Positions 35,396 to 45,227 of a DNA stretch of 64,000 nucleotides are shown piece after piece; within the stretch, counting starts at the first letter, position 1; each line of letters begins with the position of its first letter. The translations under genes and the position numbers were made by a program. The stretch is taken from the NCBI RefSeq assembly GCF_900188035.1, contig NZ_FZNN01000004.1, positions 186,001 to 250,000 on the forward strand, in the 5' to 3' direction. The notes under the pieces were generated by a model. It was given only the letters and a program-made list of their open reading frames with translations. It did no database searches and was not told where the DNA came from. The stretch comes from Puniceibacterium sediminis (lineage in GTDB: Bacteria > Pseudomonadota > Alphaproteobacteria > Rhodobacterales > Rhodobacteraceae).

Positions 35396-35623
35396 ATGGC
35401 TGCAAAACCGTTTTTCCGCCGCCGCAAGGTCTGCCCCTTCTCGGGCGACAATGCACCTGCGATCGACTACAAGGACACGAAGCTGCTTCAGCGCTACATT
35501 TCCGAGCGTGGCAAGATCGTGCCGTCCCGTATCACCGCCGTTTCGGCAAAGAAGCAGCGTGAGCTGGCCCGTGCAATCAAGCGCGCCCGCTTCCTCGCCC
35601 TTCTGCCCTACGCCGTGAAATAA
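35396..35623 (+). CDS. rpsR: 30S ribosomal protein S18
   Basis: The product has 75 residues. It contains [32 protein letters not shown], and ends in [15 protein letters not shown] precedes the start. It binds the platform with S6. It lies between rpsF and rplI in the standard order. Confidence 0.98.
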   Translation: MAAKPFFRRRKVCPFSGDNAPAIDYKDTKLLQRYISERGKIVPSRITAVSAKKQRELARAIKRARFLALLPYAVK

Positions 35624-35635
35624 GGAGAGACTGAC

Positions 35636-36265
35636 ATGCAAGTTATCCTTCTGGAACGCGTGGCCAAGCTGGGTCAGATGGGCGACGTCGTCGACGTCAA
35701 GCCCGGCTTCGCACGCAACTACCTGCTGCTGCAGGGCAAGGCGCTGACCGCGTCGGATGCCAACATCAAGGCATTTGAAGGTCAGAAAGCTCAGCTCGAA
35801 GCGCGTAACCTCGAGACCCGCCAAGAGGCGCAAGCCCTGGGCGACAAGCTCAACGGTCAGCAGTTCGTCGTGATCCGTTCGGCATCCGATGGCGGCAGCC
35901 TTTATGGCTCCGTCACCACCCGTGACGCCGCCGAGGCCGCCACGGCCGAGGGTTTCTCGGTCGACCGCAAGCAGGTCATCATCAAGACCCCGATCAAGGA
36001 GCTGGGTATTCACGAAGTTCACGTGAACCTGCACCCCGAGGTCGAGGCCGTGATCGAGCTGAACGTTGCACGTTCGCCCGAAGAGGCCGAACTGCAAGCC
36101 GCTGGTAAGTCCATCCAGGAACTGGCAGCGGAAGAAGAAGCCGCCGCCGAGTTCGAGATTTCGGAACTGTTCGACGATATCGGTGCCGCCGGTATGGACG
36201 AATACGGCGATGACCGCGAACAGCCGCGCGCCGATGCTTCCGAAGGCGACGACGAAGATAAGTGA
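35636..36265 (+). CDS. rplI: 50S ribosomal protein L9
   Basis: The product has 209 residues. The N-domain has [13 protein letters not shown] and [11 protein letters not shown]; the C-domain has L-Y-G-S-V-T-T-R-D and [10 protein letters not shown] long acidic C-terminal extension (about residues 150-209, rich in Glu and Asp) makes it longer than the roughly 150 residues of E. coli L9, as is common in alphaproteobacteria. It is followed by a strong terminator. Confidence 0.97.
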   Translation: MQVILLERVAKLGQMGDVVDVKPGFARNYLLLQGKALTASDANIKAFEGQKAQLEARNLETRQEAQALGDKLNGQQFVVIRSASDGGSLYGSVTTRDAAEAATAEGFSVDRKQVIIKTPIKELGIHEVHVNLHPEVEAVIELNVARSPEEAELQAAGKSIQELAAEEEAAAEFEISELFDDIGAAGMDEYGDDREQPRADASEGDDEDK

Positions 36266-36302
36266 GACAGAAGTCTCATCACGTGCCTTAGGGTGCGTGT
36301 CA

Positions 36303-36333
36303 GCCGCGCGGGCCCACCCCGCGCGGCTTTTTT
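36303..36333 (+). terminator. Rho-independent terminator of the rpsF operon
   Basis: A perfect 10-bp stem, GCCGCGCGGG/CCCGCGCGGC, with a CCCAC loop, followed by six T residues. Confidence 0.95.
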
Positions 36334-36420
36334 GTGTCTCGACGTTTGGGGCGGCATTCTTTCCGCTGTACTTGCCAAGGCCGGGCACCCTGCCCCTTCA
36401 CGCTGCCAGATCGTGCATGC

Positions 36421-37173
36421 TCAGCCGGGAAAGATGCGCGCCATCTCCTGGTCGAACCTGTCCCAGGTCATTGTTGCACGGTTGCCGGCAAATCCGTGAT
36501 AGTAGGATTTCCCGTTGGATGTTGGCAGCCCGGCCCAAATTCCGGCCAGATTGTTCATGAATTTCTCGCGTCCAATCTTCCCCATGCCAAAGGTGTGCAG
36601 CCCGGCCTCGACCAGCAGGACATCGGCCAGCCGATCCTGCAACCGGGGCGAAAATACCTGCTGCAGGTCGGTGCCGGTCTTGATTACCAACCGTTTGAGG
36701 GTCACGGGAATAAACTGGTAACGCCCGATTGCATGCGGCTGTCCAGGAGTGTCGGAAATCCACTGGTAGATCTCTGCCAGCGTCATCTCGGTCGGGCGCG
36801 CGGGCGGAAGACGTTTGGCGCCATGCTGGACTGCGTTATAACCCTGATGACGGGATTCGGCCTGGCCGATGAGGTGCCTGATACGCTCGGCCACGCTCGC
36901 ATCCGGGCCCAGCAGGAACGGTGTATCCTTGGCAACTGTCCGATCGGGCCACGGGGCGAACAAACTGCCACCCGCTTGCCCCGCAAACAGACTTGCAACC
37001 CGGCGCGGCTCTTGTGTCTGCGACTCCGTCGGTGCTGATGCCGGGATCAGGGCGCGCCGATCCTGAAGAAAGGTGTTCGTGTCAAAGAGCGAGACAATCT
37101 CGGCCTGCGCGACAAACGGCACCAACAGCGACCAAAACGTAGCCATAACCAAAGCAAATCTTCTGACAATCAT
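36421..37173 (-). CDS. Secreted protein with a lysozyme/muramidase-like domain
   Basis: The product has 250 residues. The signal peptide ends near A-Q-A (about residue 24). Residues ~100-230 resemble the phage-lysozyme-type muramidase fold: Q-A-E-S-R-H-Q-G-Y-N-A-V carries a likely catalytic glutamate, M-T-L-A-E-I-Y-Q-W, and A-I-G-R-Y-Q-F-I-P-V-T-L-K-R-L is the typical helix after the active-site loop. It probably cleaves or remodels peptidoglycan in the periplasm. The first ~75 mature residues are unassigned. It is monocistronic and converges with rplI. Confidence 0.68.
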   Translation of the reverse strand: MIVRRFALVMATFWSLLVPFVAQAEIVSLFDTNTFLQDRRALIPASAPTESQTQEPRRVASLFAGQAGGSLFAPWPDRTVAKDTPFLLGPDASVAERIRHLIGQAESRHQGYNAVQHGAKRLPPARPTEMTLAEIYQWISDTPGQPHAIGRYQFIPVTLKRLVIKTGTDLQQVFSPRLQDRLADVLLVEAGLHTFGMGKIGREKFMNNLAGIWAGLPTSNGKSYYHGFAGNRATMTWDRFDQEMARIFPG

Positions 37174-37287
37174 CCAAACCTCTTCCGTCGGCGCGGCGTT
37201 GTCTGGACATTGACCGGTTCCTGTTGAGATTTCGTTTCAAAGTCATCAGGCTTTTCGCTTTTGAACCCCAGGTCAGGCTCAAACGAA

Positions 37288-37315
37288 AAAGGGCCGCCCC
37301 GAAGGGCAGCCCTTT
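37288..37315 (-). terminator. Terminator of tig
   Basis: The arms AAAGGGCCGCCC and GGGCAGCCCTTT pair around CGAA with one mismatch. The A-run before it gives a U-run on the minus-strand tig transcript. Confidence 0.88.
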
Positions 37316-37337
37316 AAAAAATTCGTTGTGTGTCAGA

Positions 37338-38672
37338 TCACGCTTCGTCTTCGAGCGCTTCCACGGCCTTCTGCAGATCGTCCTTGGAGACCTCTTTCTC
37401 AGTCACCTTGGCCTGCTCGACGATGAAATCGATGACCTTGTCTTCAAAGATCGGTGCGCGCAGCTGCTGCTGCATCTGCTGGTTCTGACGCACAAAATCA
37501 AAGAACTGCCGTTCCTGACCCGGGTACTGACGTGCCTGGTTCATGATCGCCTGGGTCATCTCGGCGTCGGATACTTCGACCTTGGCCTGCTGGCCCAGCT
37601 CGGCCAGAAGCAGGCCAAGACGCACGCGACGAACCGCAAGGCTCATGTGTTCATCAGTCGGCGTGATATCACCGTGGTCGTGGCCATGATCGTCCGGGTT
37701 CTCTTCGTGATAAAGCTGATGTGCGATCTGCTTGGCCTCGGCATCGACAAGGCTTGGGGGCAGATCAAAGCTTACCAGACCATCAAGAGAATCTAGCAGG
37801 GAGCGTTTCATCACAGCGCGGGCTGCCCCGGTATATTCGGCTTCCAGACGCTCGGTGATCTGGGTCTTGAGTGCGGCAAGATCTTCGGCGCCGAACTTCT
37901 TGGCCAGCTCATCGTTGATTTCGGCAGCGACGGGTTCTTTAACGGCCTTGATGGTGCATTCAAAAGTTGCAGCCTTGCCCGCAAGATTCGGCGCGCCGTA
38001 TTCTTCGGGGAACGACACTTCGACGGTCTTTTCGTCGCCTGTCGAAACACCGACCAGCTGCTCTTCGAAACCGGGAATGAACGAGCCTGACCCGAGCACC
38101 AGCGGATAATCTTCAGCGGAGCCGCCATCAAACGCTTCGCCATCAACCTTGCCGACGAAGTCAAAAGTGACCTGATCGCCGTCCTCGGCCTTGGCACCCG
38201 CGTCGCGGTCTTTGAAATCCTGCGCGGTCTCGGCAAGATTCGCCAGAGCTTCTTCCACCGACGCGTCATCCGCCTTGGCGACCAGCTTTTCCACCGTCAC
38301 GACGGACAGATCCAGCTCGGGGATCGTCGGGAGAGCCTCGTAGGACATCTCTACCTTGACGTCTTCGCCCTCTTTCCAGTCGTCATTGGTCATCTTGACT
38401 TCGGGCTGCATCGCCGGGCGGTCGCCCGAGGATTCAAAGTGGCTCGACATCGCGCCGTCAATGCTTTCCTGCATCGCTTCGCCCAGTAGACGCTGGCCAT
38501 ACTGCTTGCGCAGCAGTGGCATCGGGACCTTGCCCTTGCGAAAGCCCTTCATCTCGATGTCAGGCTGTGCCTCGACAAGCTTTTCCACAACCTTCGAGTC
38601 CAGCTCGGCGGCTGTCACGGTGATCGCGTAACCGCGCTTCAGACCTTCGTTCAGCGTCTCGGTGACCTGCAT
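37338..38672 (-). CDS. tig: Trigger factor
   Basis: The product has 444 residues. The N-domain carries the ribosome-binding G-F-R-K-G-K-V-P loop near residue 45. The PPIase domain (about 150-245) has D-Q-V-T-F-D-F-V-G and P-G-F-E-E-Q-L-V-G. The C-domain contains a His/Asp-rich stretch, [10 protein letters not shown] chose the ATG at 38672, which gives M-Q-V-T-E-T-L; the frame has another ATG at 38684. It is the ribosome-associated folding chaperone. Confidence 0.97.
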   Translation of the reverse strand: MQVTETLNEGLKRGYAITVTAAELDSKVVEKLVEAQPDIEMKGFRKGKVPMPLLRKQYGQRLLGEAMQESIDGAMSSHFESSGDRPAMQPEVKMTNDDWKEGEDVKVEMSYEALPTIPELDLSVVTVEKLVAKADDASVEEALANLAETAQDFKDRDAGAKAEDGDQVTFDFVGKVDGEAFDGGSAEDYPLVLGSGSFIPGFEEQLVGVSTGDEKTVEVSFPEEYGAPNLAGKAATFECTIKAVKEPVAAEINDELAKKFGAEDLAALKTQITERLEAEYTGAARAVMKRSLLDSLDGLVSFDLPPSLVDAEAKQIAHQLYHEENPDDHGHDHGDITPTDEHMSLAVRRVRLGLLLAELGQQAKVEVSDAEMTQAIMNQARQYPGQERQFFDFVRQNQQMQQQLRAPIFEDKVIDFIVEQAKVTEKEVSKDDLQKAVEALEDEA

Positions 38673-38845
38673 GCAATACCCCATAGTTCAGTGCGAGGCC
38701 GCTGCCCCGATGTGTTCATATTTCGGGGTCTTCTATGCGCCGCAGGCCAAGCGTGCAAGGCGAATTCGTCCATTGCCCCGCGCTACGACGCCGGATCGGC
38801 ACCATAGGAGGAGCGCAGCCGCCTCGGCGCGCCGATAAGCTGAGC

Positions 38846-39705
38846 CTAAAGGCTATAAAGCCGCACTGCGTAGTTCATCATCCTCAGCAAATCTTCGGAC
38901 TGGATCGACACCTTGCTCAGAGCCTTGTGTCCAATCACACCGCCGGATGCGACGCCCACCAGAATCGGTTTGAGCTCGGCCCAATGCTCCGCCACCACAG
39001 CCAGCTGGCTGGCGATCACCTGCCTTGGCGGCGCCTTGATGCCCCTGGATTCGTCCCCCCGGATGAGCCCGGTTAGTGCATCGTCAAACTGTTCAATCGT
39101 CTTTGAAGCGCGGCGCGATCAGCGTCCTTAGAAACCCCAAGGTGCACCATGCACAGCTCTTTCACCGCCTTCTGCGACAGCATGCGCTGCGCACCGGTGA
39201 TGTTGATCGTGCTGGCAAGCAAAGGATCCATCGTCTTGCTGCTGTATACCTTTTCAAAATGGGTCACAGCGTCATTGGCGACCACCAAGAGCGGCAGATT
39301 TCCTTCATAGATTTTGGCAAACTCTGCATCGGACATGTCTTTGTCTGTGCCGGTCATGGCTGCGGCGGCAAAGGGTTCCCAGATCAGCGAAACGTCGTTC
39401 AGCCTGGCGAGGATTTCCGGGTCTCTCTCGGACGACATACCGCAGCTGACATTGCCGTGAGCAACCTGGTGCAAGGTCTCAGAGAACCGTTCAATTGTGC
39501 GGGCAGCCATGTCACGATGAGCATTCTTATGGATGCCCGCACGGGCCATGCACAAAGCCTTTGACATGCGTTGAGAGAGCATGCGCTGACGGCCAGCAAG
39601 GTCAATTTTTTGTGCGCCCTGGACAGGGGGCGTACCCATTGCGGCCCAGACCGGACGATCCACCATAAGGACCAGAGTCGTTACCACGATCAGGATAAAT
39701 TTCAT
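38846..39705 (-). pseudogene. Frameshifted PilJ-domain (type IV pilus MCP N-terminal-like) periplasmic protein
   Basis: The first part (39705 down to about 39110) encodes a signal peptide and a PilJ-type domain with I-D-L-A-G-R-Q-R-M-L-S-Q-R-M. A second half-repeat begins at I-T-G-A-Q-R-M-L-S-Q-K and then runs into a stop at 39073. In another frame the sequence continues cleanly from about 39110 to a TAG at 38846: T-I-E-Q-F-D-D-A-L, then W-A-E-L-K-P-I-L and L-L-R-M-M-N-Y-A-V. These segments match T-I-E-R-F-S-E-T-L, I-W-E-P-F-A-A and V-V-A-N-D-A-V of the first repeat, so one base is missing near 39104-39112. I see no slippery heptamer. The intact product would have about 286 residues. A sequencing error is possible. 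Confidence 0.82.
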
Positions 39706-40008
39706 TGTCGCCCGCATGCCCAGCTGTTTGAATGCCAAGCGTGCGCCCGTAGTGCTAAAAATTTCTTACCGGCTGTCTGAACGCATTCGGTATTCTGCCG
39801 TGAAGCGGCGAAATTCGGCGGATTTTACAGCGGGCCTAAAAGCTGGGGGTACAGCGACGCCGCCCCCCCCAGCTCATAGGTGCCAGGCTCCAAATTTGAC
39901 GAAAATCCGAAATCTTCAGCGCGTATCTGCCTTTGGTGATGTGACCGTGCCCCCATGGCGTCGAAGCTACAGGGTAAGTCTACCAATGTTTCACAAAGGA
40001 GGACCGTC

Positions 40009-40230
40009 ATATCGGGGCTGCCTCCAGTGGGGCTCAATCTGGCAAAGAATGTGTAGCAAGTTCATGAAATCGGCGGCGCAGGTCGCGCGGTGGTGTGCAG
40101 GAAACTGGGGCGCGCGGAGGTACTGGAATTCTTCAGCCAGTTGCCAACTTGTGTCGGCGTATTCAGAGAAAAAGCGCTAGGCCTTCGCACATCGGCTATG
40201 CGGCCGAGCCTGCACCGAATTCGGGACGAA
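40009..40230 (+). pseudogene. Decayed N-terminal fragment of an IS110-family transposase
   Basis: In one frame the sequence reads V-G-L-N-L-A-K-N-V, stop (TAG at 40054), Q-V-H-E-I-G-G-A-G-R-A-V-V, then R-K-L-G-R-A-E-V-L-E-F-F-S-Q-L-P-T-C-V-G. This matches the start of IS110-type DEDD transposases (I-G-I-D-L-A-K-N-V-F-Q-V-H and the following L-R-R-x-x-V-L-x-F-F segment). A strong AAAGGAGG (39995-40002) precedes an ATA at 40009 where a start codon would be expected. Similarity fades after 40158, perhaps through another frameshift. The catalytic core is absent. Confidence 0.72.
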
Positions 40231-40344
40231 AAGATATCACTAGGGGCACCGAAATCCCGCCGAACTCTATATGGCCCATAGCTTTTCCACGGAGCTCAGC
40301 TCTGGGAGATATCTGAAATGCGCTGAACCTTCGGCCTGTGTACA

Positions 40345-40374
40345 AGCGCCCCGACGAAAAATCGTCGGGGCGCT
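40345..40374 (-). terminator. Terminator-like hairpin after rnj
   Basis: A perfect 13-bp stem, AGCGCCCCGACGA/TCGTCGGGGCGCT, with an AAAA loop, lies 67 bases past the rnj stop. There is no U-run on the minus strand. Confidence 0.75.
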
Positions 40375-40441
40375 CTGTATCAGGAACTCCGGAATACGCC
40401 GCGTGCTGATGGAGCGGCGCATTCTGTTTAAGCGGTGCGGA

Positions 40442-42109
40442 CTAGTTCAGACGGCTGACCACAATTGTCACTTCCGGCTTTTTGCCGATTTCGGACATTG
40501 CCGACTGACGCGCCACACGCTTGAGGCCCTCTTCCAGCTTGTCATCGTCGCGGATCGTCTTGACACCGCTGCGACCAAGGAACTGGCTCAGATCCTCTTC
40601 GAGTATATCGACCAGCGGCACACGGCTCTTGCCCTGCTCGGGCAGGCCCATGATGTCGCACCACGGATCACCCAAGGGTTTGTTGTCCTCATCGATGATC
40701 ACGGTCACTGTCACATGGCCGTTCAGCGCCATACGAATACGGTCGCGCACGACGCCGTCCATGGCCCCGATCTGCACGGACCCGTCGATATAGGTCCGCC
40801 CCGTCTCGACGTATTCCACCACAGTCGGTTCATTGCCCGACAGGTCGATCATCATGCCATTGATGGCAAGAACGCCCCTGCGGCCCTTGGCTTGGGCCAG
40901 CTTCACATGCTCGCGCAGGTGACGGTGTTCGCCATGCATCGGAATCACGATCTGTGGTTTGACCACATCGTGCATCGCTTCAAGGTCAGGCCGGTTGGCG
41001 TGGCCCGAAACGTGGAAATGCCCGTTGCTGTCATCGACCACATCCACACCCAGTTCAGAAAACTGGTTCATGATGCGGATCACACCCTTTTCGTTTCCGG
41101 GGATGGTTTTTGAACTGAAGAGGAACAGATCCCCCTCTTTCATCGTGATCCCCTGATACTTGCCACGTGCCAGCTGGGCCGACGCCGCGCGGCGTTCGCC
41201 CTGCGATCCGGTGACCAGCAGCATCACGCTCTCGCGCGGCAGGGACAGAGCGTCCTCGGGCGATACCACCTTGGGAAATCCCTTAAGGACGCCGGTTTCC
41301 GTCGCCGCCTCGATCATCCGGCGCATGGCGCGGCCCAGCAGAACGATGGAACGCCCCGCCCGATCGCCTGCCTCGGCCAGGGTTTTCACGCGGGCGACGT
41401 TGGATGCAAAGGTCGTCGCAACCACCATACCCTTGGCACCGGCCACGAGCTTTTCAATCTCGGGTCCGACGGTCACTTCGGAACGGCCCGCATGGGGGCT
41501 GAAGATGTTGGTGGAATCGCAGATCAGCGCCTTGACGCCGTCCTTGGACACCTCCGCCCACAGCGCCGGATCATAGGCTTCTCCCACGATGGGGGTCTCG
41601 TCCAGCTTGAAATCGCCCGTGTGGATGAGCCGACCCTGAGGCGTGTCGATCACCAGTGCCGAGGATTCCGGGATGGAGTGCGAGATCGGCAAGAACCCCA
41701 CCTTGAACGGACCTGCCGTGGTGGTTTCGGGCCAGGGTGACACCACCTTGACCGTTTGGTCGGAATGGCCATGCTCGGCCATCTTGTGGCGCGCGATATT
41801 GGCCGTAAACGCACGCGTATAGATCGGCGCGCCAAGCTGTTCCCAGAAATGCCCGATGGCACCGACATGATCCTCGTGCGCGTGGGTGATGAATATCGCA
41901 TCCAGGCGGTCGCGCCGTTCCTTCAGCCATGTGATGTCCGGCAGAATCAGATCGACACCCGGAGTGCCGTCCATATCCGGAAAGGTAACGCCAAGGTCGA
42001 CAAGGATCAGGCGTTCCTGATCCGGTTTGCCATAGCCGTAGACATAGGCGTTCATGCCGATCTCCCCGGCTCCGCCGAGTGGGAGGTAGATGATACGCTC
42101 AGTGCTCAT
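40442..42109 (-). CDS. rnj: Ribonuclease J
   Basis: The product has 555 residues. The metallo-beta-lactamase motif H-A-H-E-D-H, the beta-CASP region and the late metal-ligand loop H-V-S-G-H-A-N-R are present, with I-P-M-H-G-E-H-R-H near residue 390. It is a 5'-3' exo/endoribonuclease for mRNA and rRNA. It starts 3 bases after coaX, so it is co-transcribed with birA and coaX, the usual tail of the Rhodobacteraceae nuo region. Confidence 0.95.
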   Translation of the reverse strand: MSTERIIYLPLGGAGEIGMNAYVYGYGKPDQERLILVDLGVTFPDMDGTPGVDLILPDITWLKERRDRLDAIFITHAHEDHVGAIGHFWEQLGAPIYTRAFTANIARHKMAEHGHSDQTVKVVSPWPETTTAGPFKVGFLPISHSIPESSALVIDTPQGRLIHTGDFKLDETPIVGEAYDPALWAEVSKDGVKALICDSTNIFSPHAGRSEVTVGPEIEKLVAGAKGMVVATTFASNVARVKTLAEAGDRAGRSIVLLGRAMRRMIEAATETGVLKGFPKVVSPEDALSLPRESVMLLVTGSQGERRAASAQLARGKYQGITMKEGDLFLFSSKTIPGNEKGVIRIMNQFSELGVDVVDDSNGHFHVSGHANRPDLEAMHDVVKPQIVIPMHGEHRHLREHVKLAQAKGRRGVLAINGMMIDLSGNEPTVVEYVETGRTYIDGSVQIGAMDGVVRDRIRMALNGHVTVTVIIDEDNKPLGDPWCDIMGLPEQGKSRVPLVDILEEDLSQFLGRSGVKTIRDDDKLEEGLKRVARQSAMSEIGKKPEVTIVVSRLN

Positions 42110-42112
42110 GAA

Positions 42113-42886
42113 TTATCCTTTGGTCTTGTTGTAATTGTAGATCACGGTCAGCCCGTGCATCGTCAGGTCATCTTTGAAGTCGTCAAACAGCTCTTCGGTC
42201 TGTTGGAACAAAGGCGCAAGGCCCCCGGTCGAAATAATCTTCATCGGCACGCCCCGTTCGGCCTTGATCCGGGCGCAGATCTCTTTCACCAGACCCACAT
42301 ACCCCCAGAAGATGCCCGATTGCATGCAGGCCACGGTGTTCGTGCCGATGACGTTCTGCGGCTTTGAGATATCCACATGCGGCAGCGCCGCGGCCGCCTG
42401 ATGCAGCGCCAGCAGCGACAGGTTTACGCCCGGGGCGATCACGCCCCCCTCATAGGCGCCGTCGCTGGCCACCACATCGAATGTTGTCGCCGTCCCAAAA
42501 TCCACCACGATCAGATCGCCGCCGTAAAGGTCGAAACCGCCAACCGTGTTCACCAGCCGGTCCGGCCCCACCTGTGTGCCCGCATCCACCCGAACCGCCA
42601 CTGGCAACGCGCATTCCGGTTTGCCCACCACAATCGGCCGCGTGTTGAAATAGCGGTCAGACAGCACCCGCAGATTGTAAACCACCCGGGGCACGGTGGA
42701 GGAAACGATCACATCGGTTATCACCGCGTCGATCTTCTGAAACGCCATCAGCGTACTTAGCCAGACATAGTATTGATCCGCAGTGCGCGAATGGTCCGTA
42801 GCGGTACGCCAGGTCGCGACAAAGCGCAGCCCGTCCCAGATCGAAAACACGGTGTTGGTATTGCCGCAGTCGATGGCCAGAAGCAT
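42113..42886 (-). CDS. coaX: Type III pantothenate kinase
   Basis: The product has 257 residues. Motifs are M-L-L-A-I-D-C-G-N-T-N-T-V (phosphate loop), D-A-G-T-Q-V-G-P-D-R-L-V-N and V-V-D-F-G-T-A-T-T-F-D-V-V. It makes 4'-phosphopantothenate for CoA. I chose the ATG at 42886 because GAAAGG then lies about 7 bases upstream; the ATG at 42892 would be too close to it. It lies 11 bases downstream of birA. Confidence 0.95.
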   Translation of the reverse strand: MLLAIDCGNTNTVFSIWDGLRFVATWRTATDHSRTADQYYVWLSTLMAFQKIDAVITDVIVSSTVPRVVYNLRVLSDRYFNTRPIVVGKPECALPVAVRVDAGTQVGPDRLVNTVGGFDLYGGDLIVVDFGTATTFDVVASDGAYEGGVIAPGVNLSLLALHQAAAALPHVDISKPQNVIGTNTVACMQSGIFWGYVGLVKEICARIKAERGVPMKIISTGGLAPLFQQTEELFDDFKDDLTMHGLTVIYNYNKTKG

Positions 42887-42897
42887 GCCCATGCCTT

Positions 42898-43644
42898 TCA
42901 GAAAAACACATCCGCCGCGGCGATGCGCTCGCGGCCCTTGGGGGTGGTCAGTACCAGATGCCCGGTGGCGTCTACGGTTTCGAACACGCCCGTGACCTCG
43001 GTTGTTCCAGTGCGCGCCGTCACAGTCTCGCCCAGTCTCGCGGCGCGCTGCAGCCATGCCTCGCGTACCGGGGCAAAGCCATAGGTCACGAACATCAGTT
43101 CGATCCTGGCGTAACACTCAGCGAGGATATCAAGAAAGGCCTCGGGGGCAATGGCCACACCCGTCGCGGACATCAGCGACACCGGCGGAACCGCTCCCGG
43201 CTCGACCTCCTGCGCCGTGGGTGCGCGCTCGAGGTTCACCCCGATCCCGATGGCAAGATGCTGTACCCCCTGCCGCACCCCAAGGGATTCGAGCAGGATG
43301 CCGGCAACCTTGCCGCCGTTCAGCAGAACATCGTTGGGCCATTTGAGAGACAGCCCCTCCGTCCGCCCCGTGGCCATCACAAACGCCTCGTGCAAAGCCA
43401 GCGCCGCCACGAAAGAACGCAACGCCACAACCTCGGGTGTCTCCGTCGGGCGCATGACCAGCGTCGCTGCGAAATTCCCGGCTGGCATCGCCCAGGGCCG
43501 CCCGCGCCGCCCCCGCGCCGCCGTCTGATGCAGGGCCAGAATCCACGTCGGACCACTCAGGGTTGGTGCCAGACGCGCGGCTTCGGCATTGGTGCTGTCG
43601 ATTTCGGCCAGCACACGGCGTTCGTATCCCTCAGGCCAGCCCAC
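42898..43644 (-). CDS. birA: Biotin-[acetyl-CoA-carboxylase] ligase (no HTH domain)
   Basis: The product has 248 residues. Ligase motifs are visible: D-S-T-N-A-E-A, the biotin/AMP loop A-R-G-R-R-G-R-P-W, and L-K-W-P-N-D-V-L-L-N-G-G-K-V-A-G-I-L-L-E. The repressor HTH domain of E. coli BirA is absent, so it should only be a ligase. The start codon is GTG. It follows nuoN across a terminator-like hairpin. Confidence 0.94.
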   Translation of the reverse strand: MGWPEGYERRVLAEIDSTNAEAARLAPTLSGPTWILALHQTAARGRRGRPWAMPAGNFAATLVMRPTETPEVVALRSFVAALALHEAFVMATGRTEGLSLKWPNDVLLNGGKVAGILLESLGVRQGVQHLAIGIGVNLERAPTAQEVEPGAVPPVSLMSATGVAIAPEAFLDILAECYARIELMFVTYGFAPVREAWLQRAARLGETVTARTGTTEVTGVFETVDATGHLVLTTPKGRERIAAADVFF

Positions 43645-43721
43645 GCGCAGCCCCCCGTTTCATCTGTCCATGCAAATTCACGCCGAGGGTGCCTCCCCGA
43701 AGGGGCGTAAAACGAAAAAGC

Positions 43722-43741
43722 GACGCGCCATACGGCGCGTC
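43722..43741 (-). terminator. Terminator after nuoN
   Basis: A perfect 8-bp stem, GACGCGCC/GGCGCGTC, with an ATAC loop; on the minus strand it is followed by GCTTTTTCG. It separates the nuo genes from birA-coaX-rnj and may allow partial read-through. Confidence 0.82.
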
Positions 43742-43769
43742 ACAATTTTCCAAATGCCCGAGGTCTGCT

Positions 43770-45215
43770 TTAGTTGACAAGCGTCGCCGCCGCCGCTGCC
43801 GCGGCACCTTCGATCCCGAACAGGTTCACAACCCCGGCGACCATCACAAAGGCCGACGCCATCAGAAACCCCCAGAGCATCGGCGATCCGCCCGAATCCA
43901 GACCTTCGTCCGTCTCGTCGCCGAAATACATGTAGAACACGATGCGCAGATAATAGAACGCCCCGATGACCGAGGCGACAACCCCCGCAACGGCCAGCCA
44001 GGCGAACCCGGCATCATAGGCCGCGCGCAGGACGTAAAGCTTGCCGAAAAAGCCGACCAGCGGGGGCACGCCAGCGAGCGAGAACAGAAGCACCAGCATG
44101 GCCAGCGCACGGCCCGGTTCCTTTTTCGAATACATGTTCAGCGATGCGATATCCGTCACCGGCTGCCCGTCCCGTTCCATCGACAGGATAAAGGCAAAGG
44201 TACCGACGTTCATGGTCACGTAGATCGTCATGTAGATCAGCATCGCCTGCACGCCCAGTTCCGTGCCGGCCGCCAGCCCCATCAGCGCAAAACCCATATG
44301 GGCAATCGAAGAATAGGCCATCAGTCGCTTGATGTTGCGCTGTCCGATGGCGGCAAAGGCCCCCAGAAACATCGACAGTACCGAAATCAAAGCGACCACC
44401 TGGCCCCATTCGCCAACCGCCCCGCCAAAGGCATCGTGCAGCATCCGCGCAAACAGTCCCATCGCCGCGACCTTGGGGGCTGTGGCGAAAAACGCCGTCA
44501 CCGGTGTTGGCGCGCCCTCATAGACGTCCGGAGTCCACATGTGGAACGGCACCGCCGACACCTTGAACGCGAGCCCCGAGATCAGGAACACCAGACCGAA
44601 CAGCAGACCCACGGACAATTCGCCCGCCTTGACCGTCTGGATAATACCGGAAAACAGCGTCGTCCCGGCAAAGCCATAGGTCAGCGAGGCGCCATAAAGC
44701 AGCAACCCCGAGCTAAGCGCGCCCAGAACAAAATACTTCAGTCCGGCTTCGGTCGATTTGACGCTGTCGCGACGCAGCGACGCGACCACGTAAAGCGCCA
44801 GCGACTGAAGTTCCAGCCCCATGTACAGCGACATGAGATCCCCGGCGGAAACCATCATCATCATGCCCACAACGCTTAGCGTCACAAGCACAGGATATTC
44901 GAACCGCAGCAATCCGCGACGCGTCATATAGTCTTGGCTCATCAGCAGGATAGCGGCCGCCGAGAGCAGGATCACCACCTTGGAAAACCGCGAAAAGGCG
45001 TCGTCGACGTACAGCCCGTTAAAGGCCACGTGCGTGCCGCCCTGCCCGCTTGCCCCGATCCAGATCGCCAGAGCGATGAACAGGCCCGATGTAGCCCAGA
45101 CCAGCATCGGCGCCAGCTTGTCCTTTTCGGTATAGACCGCGCCCACCAGTGCCAGCATGGCAAACACCGACAGCAGGATCTCGGGGAGAATGACGTTCAG
45201 ATCAGCCTGGATCAT
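43770..45215 (-). CDS. nuoN: NADH-quinone oxidoreductase subunit N
   Basis: The product has 481 residues, an antiporter-like membrane subunit with about 14 helices. Conserved features are the charged residues in Y-M-G-L-E-L-Q-S-L and the lysine in [18 protein letters not shown], with [12 protein letters not shown] later. It is part of the proton-pumping arm. It is last in the nuo operon, 12 bases after nuoM. Confidence 0.96.
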   Translation of the reverse strand: MIQADLNVILPEILLSVFAMLALVGAVYTEKDKLAPMLVWATSGLFIALAIWIGASGQGGTHVAFNGLYVDDAFSRFSKVVILLSAAAILLMSQDYMTRRGLLRFEYPVLVTLSVVGMMMMVSAGDLMSLYMGLELQSLALYVVASLRRDSVKSTEAGLKYFVLGALSSGLLLYGASLTYGFAGTTLFSGIIQTVKAGELSVGLLFGLVFLISGLAFKVSAVPFHMWTPDVYEGAPTPVTAFFATAPKVAAMGLFARMLHDAFGGAVGEWGQVVALISVLSMFLGAFAAIGQRNIKRLMAYSSIAHMGFALMGLAAGTELGVQAMLIYMTIYVTMNVGTFAFILSMERDGQPVTDIASLNMYSKKEPGRALAMLVLLFSLAGVPPLVGFFGKLYVLRAAYDAGFAWLAVAGVVASVIGAFYYLRIVFYMYFGDETDEGLDSGGSPMLWGFLMASAFVMVAGVVNLFGIEGAAAAAAATLVN

Positions 45216-45227
45216 GATCAGCGTTCC

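Larger units (their letters stand above)
39739..40441. other. Gene-poor region with an IS remnant
   Basis: About 700 bases between the PilJ-type gene and rnj. It contains an inverted repeat AGCTGGGGG/CCCCCAGCT (39841-39849 and 39866-39874), the decayed IS110-family transposase fragment and the rnj terminator, each described here or separately. No intact gene is supported. Confidence 0.6.

Noticed and set aside
39104-39112. Programmed -1 frameshifting in the PilJ-type gene
   Set aside because: No slippery heptamer or downstream pseudoknot-like structure is evident at the junction, so mutation or sequencing error is more likely.
39716-40180. 154-codon plus-strand frame before rnj
   Set aside because: It reads through the IS110 remnant in the wrong frame; the homologous text is in another frame.
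40271-41113. 280-codon open frame opposite rnj
   Set aside because: Antisense to a clear RNase J gene; no recognisable domain.
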